DNA of 64,000 bases from Neoceratodus forsteri (Eukaryota; Chordata; Ceratodontiformes; Ceratodontidae), in the NCBI GenBank assembly GCA_016271365.2, contig CM057452.1, positions 832,256,001-832,320,000 of the forward strand. Direction: 5' to 3'. Below, piece after piece: positions 52,802 through 64,000 of this stretch (position 1 is its first letter; every line of letters begins with the position of its first letter). Under the pieces are notes generated by a model that was given only the letters and a program-made list of their open reading frames with translations, made no database searches and had not been told where the DNA came from. The translations under genes and the position numbers were made by a program.

Positions 52802-53928
52802 GAGTCTCATCATAGGCACTAATAGATATATCCCCATCTACATATTCTCACAGTAATAAAGTAAACTGATCTGATGCACAGTTTACTTGCTTATATTTCA
52901 AAATTTTATCTGGGCCTGTGTGAGACCAAACCTAGGCCGTCCCCAGTGGTGTAACCATGCACACTTCCCTTACCAACATCAGTACAGAGAAATGTCACTG
53001 TTACCATTTTTGGGATTTGATGGCAACGTAACTGAAGTTGCTGCAACACGTGAGGAAAACAAGTAAGATTTCAGGTGTGTGTGTGTGTGTGTGTATGTGG
53101 GGGGGGTTGAAGGCTACCATGATACATCTGACAAAACTTAAATCATAGAAGATGTATTGATATAGGATAGGAAACATTTTTGACTTTGTAAGAACAGACA
53201 GAAAACTTCAATAAACTGAAATAAAAAAAATCTGAGTTATATTACATTGGACTGAGTAAAATTACCCAAACCCTCCTGGTGAAGGTACTGCTTTACTATC
53301 TGTTGTCCTGTCCTGTACTCTTGTAACCACTCCTTGGTGTCTGTCCCACATCCCTATCCCTTTCTAAATGCTTGGAGGTAACTTGCTGGGCTAGGGGAAA
53401 AGGCTAAATGCTGTACTGGAGGGGCTGGAGACTCTAGGAAAGAGGCTTGGATGCAACTTGCTGTGCTGGGGGGAGGGCTGGGGATTCTAGGGAGGAGAGC
53501 TATGGTGCAACTTGATGTGCTCATGGTGGGCCAGGGACCTTGCACTGGAGCAGGAGGATGTGCCATGGTGAGACCGATTCAGGCAACATACTGGACTGTG
53601 TGGACTTATGGGAGGTGGCTAAAGTGCAACTTACTGGGCAAGGGGATAGGGGTTGCATGATGGCAAATTATGTTACAAATGACCCCCAAAATGCAATCAG
53701 AATGCAACAAATTCAAAAATGTTCTGGGGCAAAGGTAGCCCACAGACCCCGGCCTATACTTTCATTTCTTTGAGCACCGTGCATACTCAGATCTGCCCAT
53801 CATCTCCTGTGCCTTCAGTTTTTTTTATGTCTGGCTACTCCCTTGCAATTCATAGGACAACAGTGACCAAATTGTCAGCATAGCCATCTTATTACCCTGC
53901 CTCATATACCCAGTACAGAAAATGTTTG
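52802..53928. other. Unassigned, with (GT)n and G-rich minisatellite-like part
   Basis: A GT run at 53075-53094 is followed by eight G. 53380-53640 is G-rich with the phrase GGTGCAACTTG(C/A)TGTGCT in several degenerate copies about 70 bases apart (about 53380, 53450, 53508 and 53621), a possible old tandem repeat. No gene. Confidence 0.45.
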
Positions 53929-54480
53929 AATCCCCACCAAAATGTAATTCTGTGCAATTGTAATGCCATTCCATGCCACAGGTGTAAGAACACATTTTGG
54001 GCAGGATTTGAAAAATGACAGCTGTGACATACATCAGGTGGGGTAATAAGAATGCTATATTGAAAATCTGGGGTCAAAATATTTACAATTTCCGAAATTA
54101 TGAGCGGGCATAACGAAATTGCAATGAATGGTCATAACTTTGTAATTTTTTCATATTTTGAACACAAATTTTGAACAGTTTTCTTATGACCACGCCTCAT
54201 AAACCCAATAGGTGAAAAAGTTTGAATCCAAGCCAATATGCCATTCTGCACCACAGGCATGAAAACACATTTCAGACAGGATATAAAAAATGACAGCTAT
54301 ATTGTTCATGAGGTGGTGTGAAAAAAATGGCTATGTTGAAAATGTGGACACAAAATATTGAAAATTACCAAAGTTATGCACTTGCATAGAAAAATGTAAA
54401 CGAACCCTCATAACTTGGCCATTTTTAGGAATTTTTTTCATCAAATTTTCAACATCGCCTTTTTGGGACCCCACCTCATG
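53929..54480 (+). repeat. AT-rich repeat, two tandem ~295-bp units
   Basis: Unit 1 (53929-54223) and unit 2 (54224-54480) share GAATCC, TGCCATTC(C/T)...CCACAGG, AACACATTT, ATGACAGCT, TTGAAAAT(C/G)T and (C/A)AAAGTTATG/CATAACTTTG words in order. Related sequence occurs at 56080-56230. No coding capacity. Confidence 0.6.
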
Positions 54481-54517
54481 AACACTGGTGGTGAAATTTC
54501 ACTATTCATTATTAGGG

Positions 54518-54730
54518 AGGCAGTATAGCACAGTGGTTTAAAGTTCTGAGCTGCAAATCTGGTGACATCCAGCAAACCAGACCTGGGTTTGAATCCCACA
54601 GTTTCCACTTGCATACTGTGTGACCCTGTGCAAGTCACTTAACTTCCATGTGCTCCCAGGTTGCACCTGTTAAAAAGCTTTCAGCTTAGTGTGCTACTCC
54701 TGGTTAAACAACTAAATTTAAAAAAAAAAT
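54518..54730 (+). mobile_element. CORE-type tRNA-derived SINE, type A tail
   Basis: GGAGGCAGTATAGCACAGTG, GGTTTAAAG (A box), GGGTTTGAATCCC (B box), TGTGTGACCCTGTGCAAGTC, and tail AAGCTTTCAGCTTAGTGTGC. Compared with 29314 it has a ~17-base insertion (ACATCCAGCAAACCAG) before the B box. It sits at the junction of the AT-rich repeat and a truncated LINE. Confidence 0.85.
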
Positions 54731-56065
54731 GGTTGGAGCTTTATTTATAGATCTTTCTAACGCTTTTGATAGTTTAAACCACTGTGTGCCTCTGTCCAGG
54801 CTCAGCCAGATCAGTTTATCTATCCAAGTTGTTAATTGGTTTTGTCTTACTTAAATAAGAGAAAACAATTTGTGGAGATTGGTCCCTTTAGGTCCAACTT
54901 AATTGATATGTTTAATTGTGTCCCACAGGGGTCAATTTTGGGACCGTTGTTATTTAATATTTATATTAACAGTCTCAGTTTTGACCTTCCAGATATAGGG
55001 TACCATCTTTATGCTGATACGATTATATATGTTGAGGGTCCAACCTTGGACCTGATTCGACCTAAGCTTCAGATGGCCTTTGATCAGGTGCAGGATATTT
55101 TTCAAGAAGCATCTTTTAGTATTAAATTCCAAAAAGACCCAGGTTGTTCTATTTAGGAATAAGCAGTGCAAAGAACAGAATTTAGGCCTCAAAGTAACAA
55201 CTTTGGATGGCACTGTTATGATGGAAGGGGATTATTATAAGTATTTGGGCCTTTGGCTAGATTGTAATCTGTCCTGGTCCCTTCATATAAATAATATGAT
55301 AGTGGGATTAAATAGGAAATTGGGGGCCTCTACAGGTTTAAACGATATATGTCAAGGGATGTCCATCTAAACGTTGTGAACTGCCTATTAATGCCTATTC
55401 TAGACTATGGGGATCTCCTTTATGGTGGAGCCTCTGGCTTCTTATTGGACAGAATGGATTTGATGTTTCATGGGATGGCTTGTTTTGTACTGGAGGTCCC
55501 TTATAGAACTCACAGGTGTATTTTGTTTAACAACCTGGGTTGGCTTCAGCCTTCTGTGTGTAGGGATCTACATCTCCTTAAATTTATGTTTCAAATTTGG
55601 AAAAAGGGATCCCAATTTATATCTCTCAGTTATTTCCTCCTAGAAGTATGAAAGATAATCTTAGGGCTGCTTCAAGTGTTACATTATTTAACCCCTAGAT
55701 TTAATTTGAATGTTGGCAAGTCATTGGTACCTTTTAGAGGGATGACACTGTGGAATAAAATCCTGTGTGTTTAACGGAAGTGAATCAGATAATTTATTTT
55801 TCTGATTTGAATAAATGGTACCTGGGATGGGCTAGTAGTAAATTTAATTGTAATCAATGTGATATTTATTAATCTTAATTGTTTACATATATTGCTCCTT
55901 GTTGTATATTTTTATACTGCAATTAATATTGTTCTGAATGTTATGTTCTTTGAAACTGATGTTTGATGTTTGTCTGTTTTTTGATACTGGAACTTCATTG
56001 TAAATGAACTATGCTCAGTTGAATGCCTCCCTTATTCATATGAATAAAAAAGATTTACTACTACT
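54731..56065 (+). mobile_element. L2/Rex1-like LINE, 5'-truncated, (ACT)n tail
   Basis: Starts in RT motif A (LFIDLSNAFDSLNH), then 54836-55156 with NCVPQGSILGPLLFNIYINS (motif B) and YHLYADTIIY (motif C, one Asp lost: YADT). The 55080-55370 frame has a YKYLGLWLDCNLSWSLHI block, and 55349-55651 has MPILDYGDLLYGGASG and YRTHRCILFNNLGWLQP. The 3' UTR ends ATGAATAAAAAAGATTTACT ACTACTAG. Frameshifted; only ~1.3 kb remain. Confidence 0.8.
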
Positions 56066-56079
56066 AGAAAGGTGATTTC

Positions 56080-56230
56080 ACACAGTGATCACAAAATCAC
56101 ATTTCATGCCTGATTAACAAAATGATAGTACAGTGTTCAGGAGGTAGGGTCCCAAAAAGGCCACGTTGAAAATCTGGTGAAAAAATTCCTAAAAATTGCA
56201 AAGTTATGAACATAAGTTCAAAGTGCCATT
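56080..56230 (+). repeat. AT-rich repeat, further copy
   Basis: GGTCCCAAAAAGGCCACGTT, then GAAAATCTGG and GCAAAGTTATGAAC recall unit 2 at 54440-54480 and unit 1. It may be the continuation of the 53929 array, interrupted by the SINE and LINE. Confidence 0.5.
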
Positions 56231-57039
56231 GAAATACATTATACAGCACTTACCTTGATTTCTCAGTTCATGGTTTGGCTTTGAAGAGTGCAGACATGTC
56301 TCAGTCCACAGAAGATGACAGCCTATGACCTCTGGTGGTACATACAGAGCAAGGCGGGTGTGAGATTGTGGGTGTTCAGTGGGATGGTTGGGATGGAGCA
56401 AGGGAACGATGAGGAACCATTTTCTTTTTTTCAGGTTTAATTAAAAAAAGACATTGAGGGACTGTTTTCTTTTTACAGGATAAAATAAAACTAAATATTT
56501 CAGGACACTGGATGTGGGCTCCCAAGTATCCCACACTGCTGGGGGGACTTGTAATGCAGACACGGGGTTTGGGCCCCCAGTGATGGCAAATATTATAAAT
56601 GCAATGGGCTGCGAGGGGGGAGACATTTGACACCGGGTGGGCATCCCGTGTCAGATTATACAAATGAATAAATACATTTACTATGGGGATTGGAGGGTGT
56701 GGGGTGCCACTAGATAGCAGGGAAAGATATGGGAGGGTGGGGGTCACCACTAGACACCAGGGATAGGAGACACTGATCGGGTGGGTGGGTGGGTGGGGGT
56801 GGCACTAGACACCAGGAAAAATGATGGCTCACAGCTGAAACTGCAGCCAGCAGCATGAGTTCCAGCTGTGGCTGCAGAAGTCAAGAAAATCCCATTGTTT
56901 TCATACAGAGAACGCATCAGAAATGGTCCTCTCGCTAAGCTGGGCGCCCGGGATTTCATGTGCCCTGAAAAGGTGTTTCTTGCCATAATTAGAAAAACAT
57001 CAGAATGTAGCTGAACAGGTCCTGTTTAACTAGGTTCTG
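56231..57039. other. No recognised gene; (GGGT)n run
   Basis: No recognised gene or element. A GGGT tetranucleotide run lies at 56779-56798, and G-rich ~55-base units (CACTAGA-A-CAGGGA) recur at about 56708, 56752 and 56804. Confidence 0.4.
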
Positions 57040-57610
57040 ATGTTTTTTGTATTTTTAGTCCAGTCATTTTTAAGTGTTTTCTTAGTTTTCTTTCTCTTGC
57101 TAACTGAAAAAGCAAACTGGCGGCAGATTTTCCACATTGAAACAGGATGACCCATTTGCGAAAATGGATTAGCTCCTGCAACACTATATCCATTTTCAGG
57201 CTGAACATCTATTTTTTCCACTGACAATAATGGGAACTTCAAAATGTAATAACTTTGGAACAGATTAATATGTTTTCACCAAACAAGAAAACGGCACATC
57301 TGTGAGGCAAAGTATTTCTACCATGAAAATTTCAGACCACAGTTTAAAACAGTTTCTGAGATACAGGTGGACAAAGAAACAGCAAAAAGCAAACAAACAA
57401 AAAAAATGTACATTTAGGGATTTGTAACACTCTGTATCTCAGAAACCACAGAACAGATTCACACAAAATTTGCCGCTCTAAGAGACCTATCCCTAAGAGA
57501 TAATGCTCGAAAAACTTTATGTAAATCCATTGAACCATTGCAAAGTTATTAAGGTGCAAAATGTTGGGTTTAACATAGAAGTGATTCCTCAACCCTAACC
57601 ATACTGATGC
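57040..57610 (-). repeat. AT-rich dispersed repeat, copy on -
   Basis: The reverse complement of 57540-57610 matches 29660-29720 (GTTAGGGTTGAG ... GCACCTTAATAA). Two internal subunits begin with a TCTGAGATAC / TCTCAGAAAC pair (57355 and 57437). Non-coding. Confidence 0.45.
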
Positions 57611-58079
57611 TACCATGGCAGTATAATAATCAAAGTTAGACATATTTAAGGAATTAACCCTTCCTATCTGATTATTAAATGCTTAAATCATACAGTAGGC
57701 CCATTAGTTGTGATGAAGGAGTTTATAACAAGGAATGAGAATATGTAGGTTATAACAAGGAATGAGGATATGGTGGATATTTTTAACAAATATTTTTGGT
57801 CCATCTTTCATCACTGTACTGAAGGCAAGAGAGATCTCATCAGCAGAAAGGAAACCACCAAATTCATAATAGATAACAATAAGTTTAAGGAAGCTATTAC
57901 TAGACCTGAAGGTAAATAAGGCCCAGTGTCCAGATGCAGTGCACCTGAGGATCATTAAGGAATTAGCAAGGAAAATAATGGACCCACTAAAATGTCTTTT
58001 GGAAAGATATTTAAACACAGCAGGGTGGTAAGTTCTTGGAAGGAGGTGCATGTGATACCTATATTTAAAAAAAGGCTCT

Positions 58080-58806
58080 ATGGATGACTACTACAGTTCT
58101 AGATCAGTGAGTCCGATGTATATCCTAGGGAAATTACTGGAGTTCTATCTATGGGAGAACAAGTTATTTGGTGACACCCAACATAGGTTTAGAGTAGTAA
58201 GATCACAACAGACTACTCTAATTGAATTGTTTGAACCAGTTCGCAAAGCACTGGATCATGAGTTGCCAGTTGACGTGATGTACCTGGATTGCAGCAATGT
58301 TTTTGATACTGTACCTCAACAAGAACTAGTAGAAGAAGTAGCAAAAATAGGAAGTAATACCAAAATAGTACAGTGGGTGATATAATGGCTAACAGGAAGC
58401 AAAGAGTAGCCATCAAGGGGCATGTTTTGAATTGGGGTAGTGTAACCAGTGGGGTGCCACAGGCTTGATGTTGGTACCAGTATTTTTCAATATTTATGTG
58501 TCATCTATGTAAAGCACTGGTGGAGCATGGTTAAGCCAATTTGCTGATGATACGAAGCTGGATGTGATCGTTGATAGTGATGATGGGGTGGACACCTTGA
58601 GGAGAAATCTGGAAAATATAGAGGACTGGGTAAACAAGGCCAAGTTGGTATTTAACATCAATAAGTGCAATGTTATGCACCTTGGGCATAGAAATCCAAA
58701 GGCTACATATAAATTATACGGGCAAGAATTAAAAGAAATAATAGAAGAGAGAGACCTGGGAATACTGGTCACAAAAGACCTAAAATTTGAGAGCCAGTGT
58801 AGGTAA
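58080..58806 (+). pseudogene. CR1/L3 reverse transcriptase, broken
   Basis: 58080-58385 holds fingers and motif A (LWENKLFGDTQHRFRVVRSQ, then VDVMYLDCSNVFDTV). A frame change leads past motif B. Motif C near 58538-58560 reads FADDTKL in the frame continuing into 58564-58806 (LENIEDWVNKAKLVFNINKC). Catalytic Asp pair present but frame broken at 58385-58540. Confidence 0.8.
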
Positions 58807-59011
58807 GTATCAAAAAAAGGATACAAAATATTGGGAAGAACTGGTAGAAATATCACCAGCAGGAACAAGGAGATATTGCTGCCACTGTATAGAGCCTTGG
58901 TGAGGCCATACACGGAGTACTGTGGTCAGTTCTGGGCATTTCAAAACAAAAGGGATAGTAGTAGACAAATACAGGGAGACATATATAAAACAGGGAAGTA
59001 CCAAGTTTGGT

Positions 59012-59284
59012 CGACAATGACAGTGCCAACCTCCCCACAGTGATGGCACAATACCGACGCAGGTATTGTGCAGCCTGTTTTAAAGGTGTTTCTGGGGGGG
59101 TGTCGTGTTCACTCCCCCACATGGGGACTCTGCCACCGCACTCTCCTGGATTCTTTGATTCCAACTCCAGCTAGGAGTTGGTCCGGGATGGGGCGGAACA
59201 CTGGGGAAGGCGAACATGGAATAAGGTCCATTACCACAAATGTTGCCATAATGGTCTTTTTTTCTGTTTCGCTGTCAGGGTGTC
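59012..59284. mobile_element. ~275-bp insertion in the CR1/L3, unclassified
   Basis: GTCGAC at 59012 and again at 59282 bracket sequence that interrupts the LINE C-terminal reading. It contains a perfect 10-bp hairpin GCACAATACC-GACGCA-GGTATTGTGC (59046-59071). Ends inferred from where LINE coding stops and resumes. Confidence 0.45.
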
Positions 59285-59527
59285 GACCAAAAGGGGTGCA
59301 CCGATAAAACAGCAAGAAGGGAGACATGGCTTTCGCAGAGGGTAGTCTCCATGTGGAATTCACTGCCTGTTTTAGTGGTTCTGAGTACGAATATAACATG
59401 CTTTAAAAGTAGTCTGGACAAGTATTTGAATGGGAATTGTATCAGAGGATAAAACCATTGTTTAAAGGTCAAGCACTATAAAAGCCCTAGCAGCTTAACT
59501 GTGCTTGTGTAGTTCTATGAATCCTAT

Positions 59528-61589
59528 GTTATTAAAGACTGTGTGCATGAACAATAAATTGCTGACTGAATTCTAGTCAAGGCATTTTGTGTTATAGCAG
59601 TATCTGAACACTGTATGTTGTTTATTTCCATTTACTGTTAAAAAAGGAAAAAAAGGAAAAAAAAAAACAAAAGCTGAAAGATTAAGGTAAACAAAAATCA
59701 TTGGATGGAGTCACTGGTTTTCTTGCTAGAAAAAAGAATGCCTCACTTAGACTGTCATTTCCAGCACCTAGCCAGAGAATGGAGAGTCAGGGTCCCATCC
59801 CACTGTCAGCCAGTGTTCTACCAATGGCTCCAGCCTTTATAGCCACCACTGTGAAATTGAATCCTCCAGAACAGAAATCTTGAGTAGTGGTGGTAGCTGC
59901 CTTTGTTCTATCTACTACCACTCTCCAGCTCATTGGGCACAGAAGACAGCCTTCTGTCACAGGGCCCAGGTAATGTTGCAGCTTCTTCTGCTCTTCAACC
60001 AGCCAGTTGCAGAAAAGGCTATGGTATTGTGAGTAGCCTCACTGTATAGCAGATTCCTTCTGCATTTATAGATGCAGGAAGGGGTGGAGGGAGAAGTACA
60101 AGGTGGGGTACAGGCAGAAGCTGTACTGTTTGACAACTGCCTTTACTGAAATGCCCCCCCCACCCACTTTCCCTCTCCTCCTGGGTACCATTTATTGCAT
60201 CCAAAATTAAAAACACTGAAGAGAGTAATGACCTGGACTAGTTCCAGCACCACAAACTTTTAATTGATCACTCTCTGCACCACCCTGACTGATTGCACTG
60301 ATCCACCCACCAATGGAATTTCTGTGGGCAGCATGCACCTGGGCTGTGATATCTATGTTGTAGAACTCAGTTTTTTTAATGCCACCTCACTTTCGGACAT
60401 TTTAAATCTTAAGTAACAGGCAGATCATGTGCTATTCTGACTTAATGTACCTGGAGTTGAGGGGACTGTCCTACATTCCCAGCCAACTACACCTGTTATT
60501 GGCTGTGAACCAATGCACTGCCCAAGCTGCTTTCCAGGTCCCCCTTCACTGGATATGGAAATAAAAATCTGCTAACTATGCTGGGTCAGGGCTTGAGAGG
60601 GGGCAATGGTGCAGGTATATCCCTCATGAGAGCATATTGCATGCAGCAAAGTGGCCAAGCAGAAGGTCAGGGGCTAATTTCTATTCTCCAACCCCCCCCA
60701 AGGGAAGCCTGATATCCTGGATGGCTGCTGTGGTGAGGGTGGATGGTCCAAACTGTCTCTTGTCCCAGCACTGTTTCTTTGCCAGAGGCAAGACAACTCT
60801 GTAATTGCTTAGACATTGCACAGTTGGCCCTAGTGTAAGGGGACCCAAAACTTTGGGGGGTAGTCCTGGGGGTGCCTCAGGGCTGCTCATGGTTATTTTG
60901 CTAATAGGTTTGTTTCCTCACATTGCATAGCTCTGCAAACTGCGTTTGACTAGACCCTTAGTATATCAATGGCACCTACACAATCACAGGACTGAACTCG
61001 GAGGAGGATGATAAAGGACAAGGAGGTGTGTATCTCTGATTTGTCCAACCTCTGACTCCATTTTCCCATCCCACCTCCATCTTGGATATATTTCAGAATC
61101 ATCACTTCCTGGATTCACACGTTCAGGGAACAGACACTAAGGTAATTGTGCTATGCTGGTTTGGGTGGGTTGGTTCTGGCATCTCTGAGGTGGTAAAGGT
61201 TTTAACCAGTTAGCCCCTGCTGGTCGAGCCTGGATAGCAAATATTACCACCTTCTATTGTTCAGTGTGGTTTGTTTAGACTATAATAGACTGTATGTTAT
61301 GGACAGTATGGGTTACTGAGATTGGGGGTTATTAAAAAAAAAAGAGACATAAAATACACTGGGGTTCACTTCACTGTCTCTGCTTTCTTTCTGCAACACC
61401 CCCTGGGGTCAGTAAATGAGCATACATTGCACAGGAGAGTCATGGATATTGTAGTTAAAAGAGCTAGTAGAGCCAAACAGGCAGACAGGAAAATAATGCA
61501 GATTTTAAGAAGTAATCATTTATAACTTATTTCTGAAGTATTTTTCTTTTTTCATTTGCTCATTAGAAAGTCTTCAATGTAATAATACT
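59528..61589. other. 2-kb stretch without recognised genes
   Basis: A purine run (A/G) at 59640-59672 and C/G homopolymers at about 60156 and 60690. Frames are short and without motifs. I see no LINE, SINE or host exon I can support. Confidence 0.45.
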
Positions 61590-62106
61590 ATGTTGGATGT
61601 GTGGAACAGCTCTTAGCCTGGCAGCTGATATGTCTCTGTGTCCCCGGTACATACATCATCACCAGCACTGCAACCATGGGCCAGGCATCCGCCCTTGGCC
61701 AGGCAGTGGACAGCCCTCACTATTTCTAGCCTACAGGCTCCTCACCTCCCTTGGTTACCATATAGTTGCACTGGACTATGAATGCGTTGTATTTTGTGTA
61801 AGACAAGGCCCCCCTGAGGTGGATTACTACCAACTCATATCATGCATTGCTTTAGCTACCAATTGTATGGGTCTTATCCACTTATTAGGTAAATATGTTG
61901 ATAGCTCTGCCCTGTTTTAGCTACCAAATGTATAGGCATCAACCCATGCTCATTGTATTTATACTCTGTATGATTGCTCACCCACATTTATTCTATGTAT
62001 GTACTGTATGAATGTCTTTGTTTTATTCTGACGTGGAGCCTATGGAAACGAGTCTATGACTCAAAGGGATGTAATTTCCGATTTCCTAAATAAATAAATA
62101 AATAAA
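61590..62106 (+). mobile_element. L2-like LINE 3' UTR
   Basis: The 3' end GACGTGGAGCCTATGGAAAC, stem GAGTC-TAT-GACTC (62050-62062), CAAAGGGATGTAATTTCC and an (AAAT)n tail to 62106 match the other L2-like copies. The 107-codon frame at 61597-61920 has no LINE motif and is likely UTR. Confidence 0.65.
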
Positions 62107-62114
62107 TTAATCTC

Positions 62115-64000
62115 ACTGATACTGACATCTGAGCTGAGATTAGCAGGGAAGGACTCAGAGTGGCTGAAAAGGGAGGGAGTAGAAGGGAGGAGATTGAGGG
62201 TGATGAAGGGAAGGGGTAGGATGGAGGGTGGTCTCACTGAATGCAAGAAGCTTAGGCAACAAATCAGCTGAGCTACAGGCACTCTTGGCAGTGTGGAGGG
62301 TGAATATTACAACTGTCACAGAAACATGGGCAACTGAGCACTGGGACTGGGATCTGGCAATCCCAGGATACAAATTATACAGCAAAGACCATAAGGAGGG
62401 AAGGGGGGTGGGGTGGCAGTCTATGTGAGGGATGGGATCAAATGCACAAGGGACGAGGGGAAAGAAAGGAGAACAGAGGCAATCTGCCTGCAGCTTCTAG
62501 ACTCAAGGGGTAGGAAACTGAGGATTGGGGTAATATATAGGCCACCATCCCAGTCTTGAGGAGCTTGACAGGGAATTAGCAGGACAAGTCAGAAAGATAT
62601 GTAGAAAAGGGAAGGTAGTCATTGTGGGGGATTTCAACTTGCTTGGGGTTGACTGGAGCATTCCGGTCACCTCCAGTGCTAGGCAGCAAGTGCTCCTGGA
62701 TGCGATCCAGGAGGGTCTCCTGACACAGTTGGTTAGTGTACCTACTAGGCTAAAGAACACTTTAAATCTGGTATTGTTGAATGGGGAGGCAGTAAGGGAA
62801 ATAAGGGTGGAGGACCACTAGCCAACAGCGATCACCAAATGGTGTGGTTTAATATCACCATGTGTGGGGAGCCAGAGAAATCATTAACCCTGGTGGTGAA
62901 TTTCAGCGGGGCAGACTTTGGGAGGATGCAGGAAGTACTGAAAGGGAAACTGGAGGGCATAAGGCAGGAGATGGATGCAGAGCAGAAATGAGATATTATT
63001 AAACAGGGAATTACAGAGGCAACAGAAGCCTGTACCAAGACACAGAGTAAGAGGAGTAGAGCAAAGAAACCATGCTGGTTGAACAGCGAGGTAGTGGAGC
63101 AGGTGAGGGCAAAATGAGAGGCATCCCAGAGGCATAGGAGGATGGGGAAGGAAGGGAACAGGGAGGAGTATGCAAGATGATCCAGGGAGGTGACCAGAAA
63201 AGTGAGAGAAGCCAAGGTCCAGAGGGAGCTGAGATTAGCAGAGGAATTAATGGGGGAGACTTTTCAGATACATCAGGGAGAAAAGGAAGTGCAAGGAGAC
63301 AATAGTGAGGCTAAAATAGGGTGGGTGTGGATGGAAAGGGGAGGAACAGGCAGAAGCACAGAATGAATGCTTTTGCTCAGTGTTCACGGAAGAAAAGGAA
63401 GGGACTGCTACCACCATGGCTGGGAGGGTGGGGGACGGGGGAGGAGAGGTGACAGATGGAAGAATTGAGGAGGTAGAGTCCTAGAGGGACTGAGGGTAGA
63501 CAAGGCACCAGGGCCGGATGGTATCCACCCCAGGGTGCTGAGAGAGATGGCGGAGGTGCTGGCAGAGCCACTGGTGGATCTGTACAGCACCTCACCAGAG
63601 TCAGGATGTGTGCCACTGGACTGGTGGATGGCACATGTATTGCCATTACACAAGAACGGACCAAGGGATGAACCCGGTAATTATACGGTAGGTCTCACCT
63701 CTACAGTATGCAAATTCATGGAAATGATGCTAAAGGAAAGACTGGTGTCATACTTTGAGGACAATGGCCTCCAGGATGTGAGGCAGCATGGGTTCATTTT
63801 GGGGAAGCCTTGTCAAACCAGCCTGATACAATATTATGGCTGGGTGACAGGTCAGCTGGATAAGGGTCATGCAGTGGATGTTCTTTACTTGGACTTCAGC
63901 AAGGCCTTCGGTTTGGTGCCTTATGGGTGACTTGGGGTGAAGCTAACTGGTGTAGGGGTAGGGGCAAAAAGTATCAACAGGATTACAAGCTGGCTGAGTG
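62115..64000 (+). mobile_element. CR1 LINE, ORF2 from endonuclease, cut by window end
   Basis: Begins directly after the (AAAT)n tail of the preceding LINE. 62228-62428: MVSLNARSLGNKSAELQALL and ITTVTETWATEHWDWDLAIP. After a frame change GGVAVYVRDGIK-like at about 62408. 62624-62821: MGDFNLLGVDWSIPVT (the GDFN motif). Linker 62880-63400. RT fingers 63535-63930, with motif A VDVLYLDFSKAFG at the end. The element lacks ORF1 and continues past the window. Confidence 0.85.
62228..63930 (+). pseudogene. CR1 ORF2 endonuclease and RT, partial and broken
   Basis: The endonuclease keeps its Glu (TETWA) and GDFN motifs. The SDH motif is disrupted near 62820 by a stop within EDH-ANSDHQMV. The RT frame at 63535-63930 has MLREMAEVLAEPLVDLYSTS, AHVLPLHKNGPRDEPGNYTV, FMEMMLKERLVSYFEDNGLQ, RQHGFILGKPCQTSLIQY and the motif A Asp (YLDFSKAF). 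At least five frame changes or stops lie between. Non-functional. Confidence 0.85.

Larger units (their letters stand above)
57710..59527 (+). mobile_element. Old CR1/L3-type LINE, interrupted
   Basis: Across frames: a VDIFNKYFWSIF block (57770), PDAVHL-like (57930), VIPIFKKRLYG (58055), VDVMYLDCSNVFDTVPQQEL (58270, motif A), a TSGVPQA-like block (58450), FADDTKLDVIVDSDDGVDT (58540, motif C) and INKCNVMHLGHRNPKATYKL (58655). After 59010 an insertion of ~275 bp intervenes, then AFAEGSLHVEFTACF-like C-terminal sequence and the 3' end near 59527 (GTAGTTCTATGAATCC). Multiple stops. Confidence 0.8.

Noticed and set aside
52944..52960. CAGTGGTGTAACCATGC as a hAT terminal inverted repeat for the gene at 38992-51105
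   Set aside because: It resembles a hAT end, but I found no matching inverse upstream of exon 1 and no 8-bp duplication.
61597..61920. 107-codon frame on + as a small protein
   Set aside because: It directly precedes an L2-like LINE 3' tail and has no motif. Treated as UTR.

Overview
This window looks like nuclear DNA from a non-mammalian vertebrate, most likely an amphibian-grade or other early tetrapod or lobe-finned lineage. The evidence is the mix of retrotransposons: several CR1 LINEs with the typical TTCTATG-type 3' end, L2/Rex1-like LINEs with an HPNPGP-type N-terminal motif, one full-length L1/Tx1-type element, and tRNA-derived SINEs with a CORE/MIR-like body. I cannot name the species. 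I found no ordinary single-copy host exons, no tRNA or rRNA genes and no CRISPR array. Nearly every long reading frame is LINE reverse transcriptase (RT), endonuclease (EN) or ORF1, or a shadow of one.

Layout. 1-6 kb: two CR1 copies on + (the second inserted in a short tandem repeat), then a long tRNA-like SINE. 6-22 kb: two large L2-like LINEs on -, a set of LINE 3' ends on both strands, and an L1 fragment split by a SINE. 22-23.3 kb: a composite repeat with a 102-bp VNTR, a poly(A) signal and an A tail. 23.7-27.6 kb: a CR1 on - whose ORF1 (a zinc-finger-like N-terminus plus an SGNH esterase) is still open while ORF2 is broken. 28-30 kb: small hairpin elements and an old CR1/L3 fragment. 30.6-37.3 kb: a full-length L1 with a perfect 14-bp target-site duplication, sitting inside an older element with ~170-bp inverted arms.

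37.7-51.1 kb holds the most unusual locus: a hAT-superfamily transposase gene (DUF4371/ZMYM-like) with what looks like a real intron. A 68-nt first exon (38992-39059) has a strong start context and ends in a PIP-box-like motif. After a GT...AG intron of about 9.7 kb it joins, in phase, a large second exon (48780-51105). The intron holds a ~1.1-kb foldback element, SINEs, a CR1 and a ~130-bp palindrome. The transposase part carries frameshifts and stops, so it is now a pseudogene. 52-64 kb: another long SINE, an AT-rich dispersed repeat family in several copies, a truncated L2-like LINE, an old CR1/L3 fragment and a CR1 on + that runs off the window end.

The L2-like LINE copies share a 3'-terminal stem-loop whose stem pairs change in a compensatory way among five copies. 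This supports a conserved RNA structure, probably the site recognised by the LINE's own RT.
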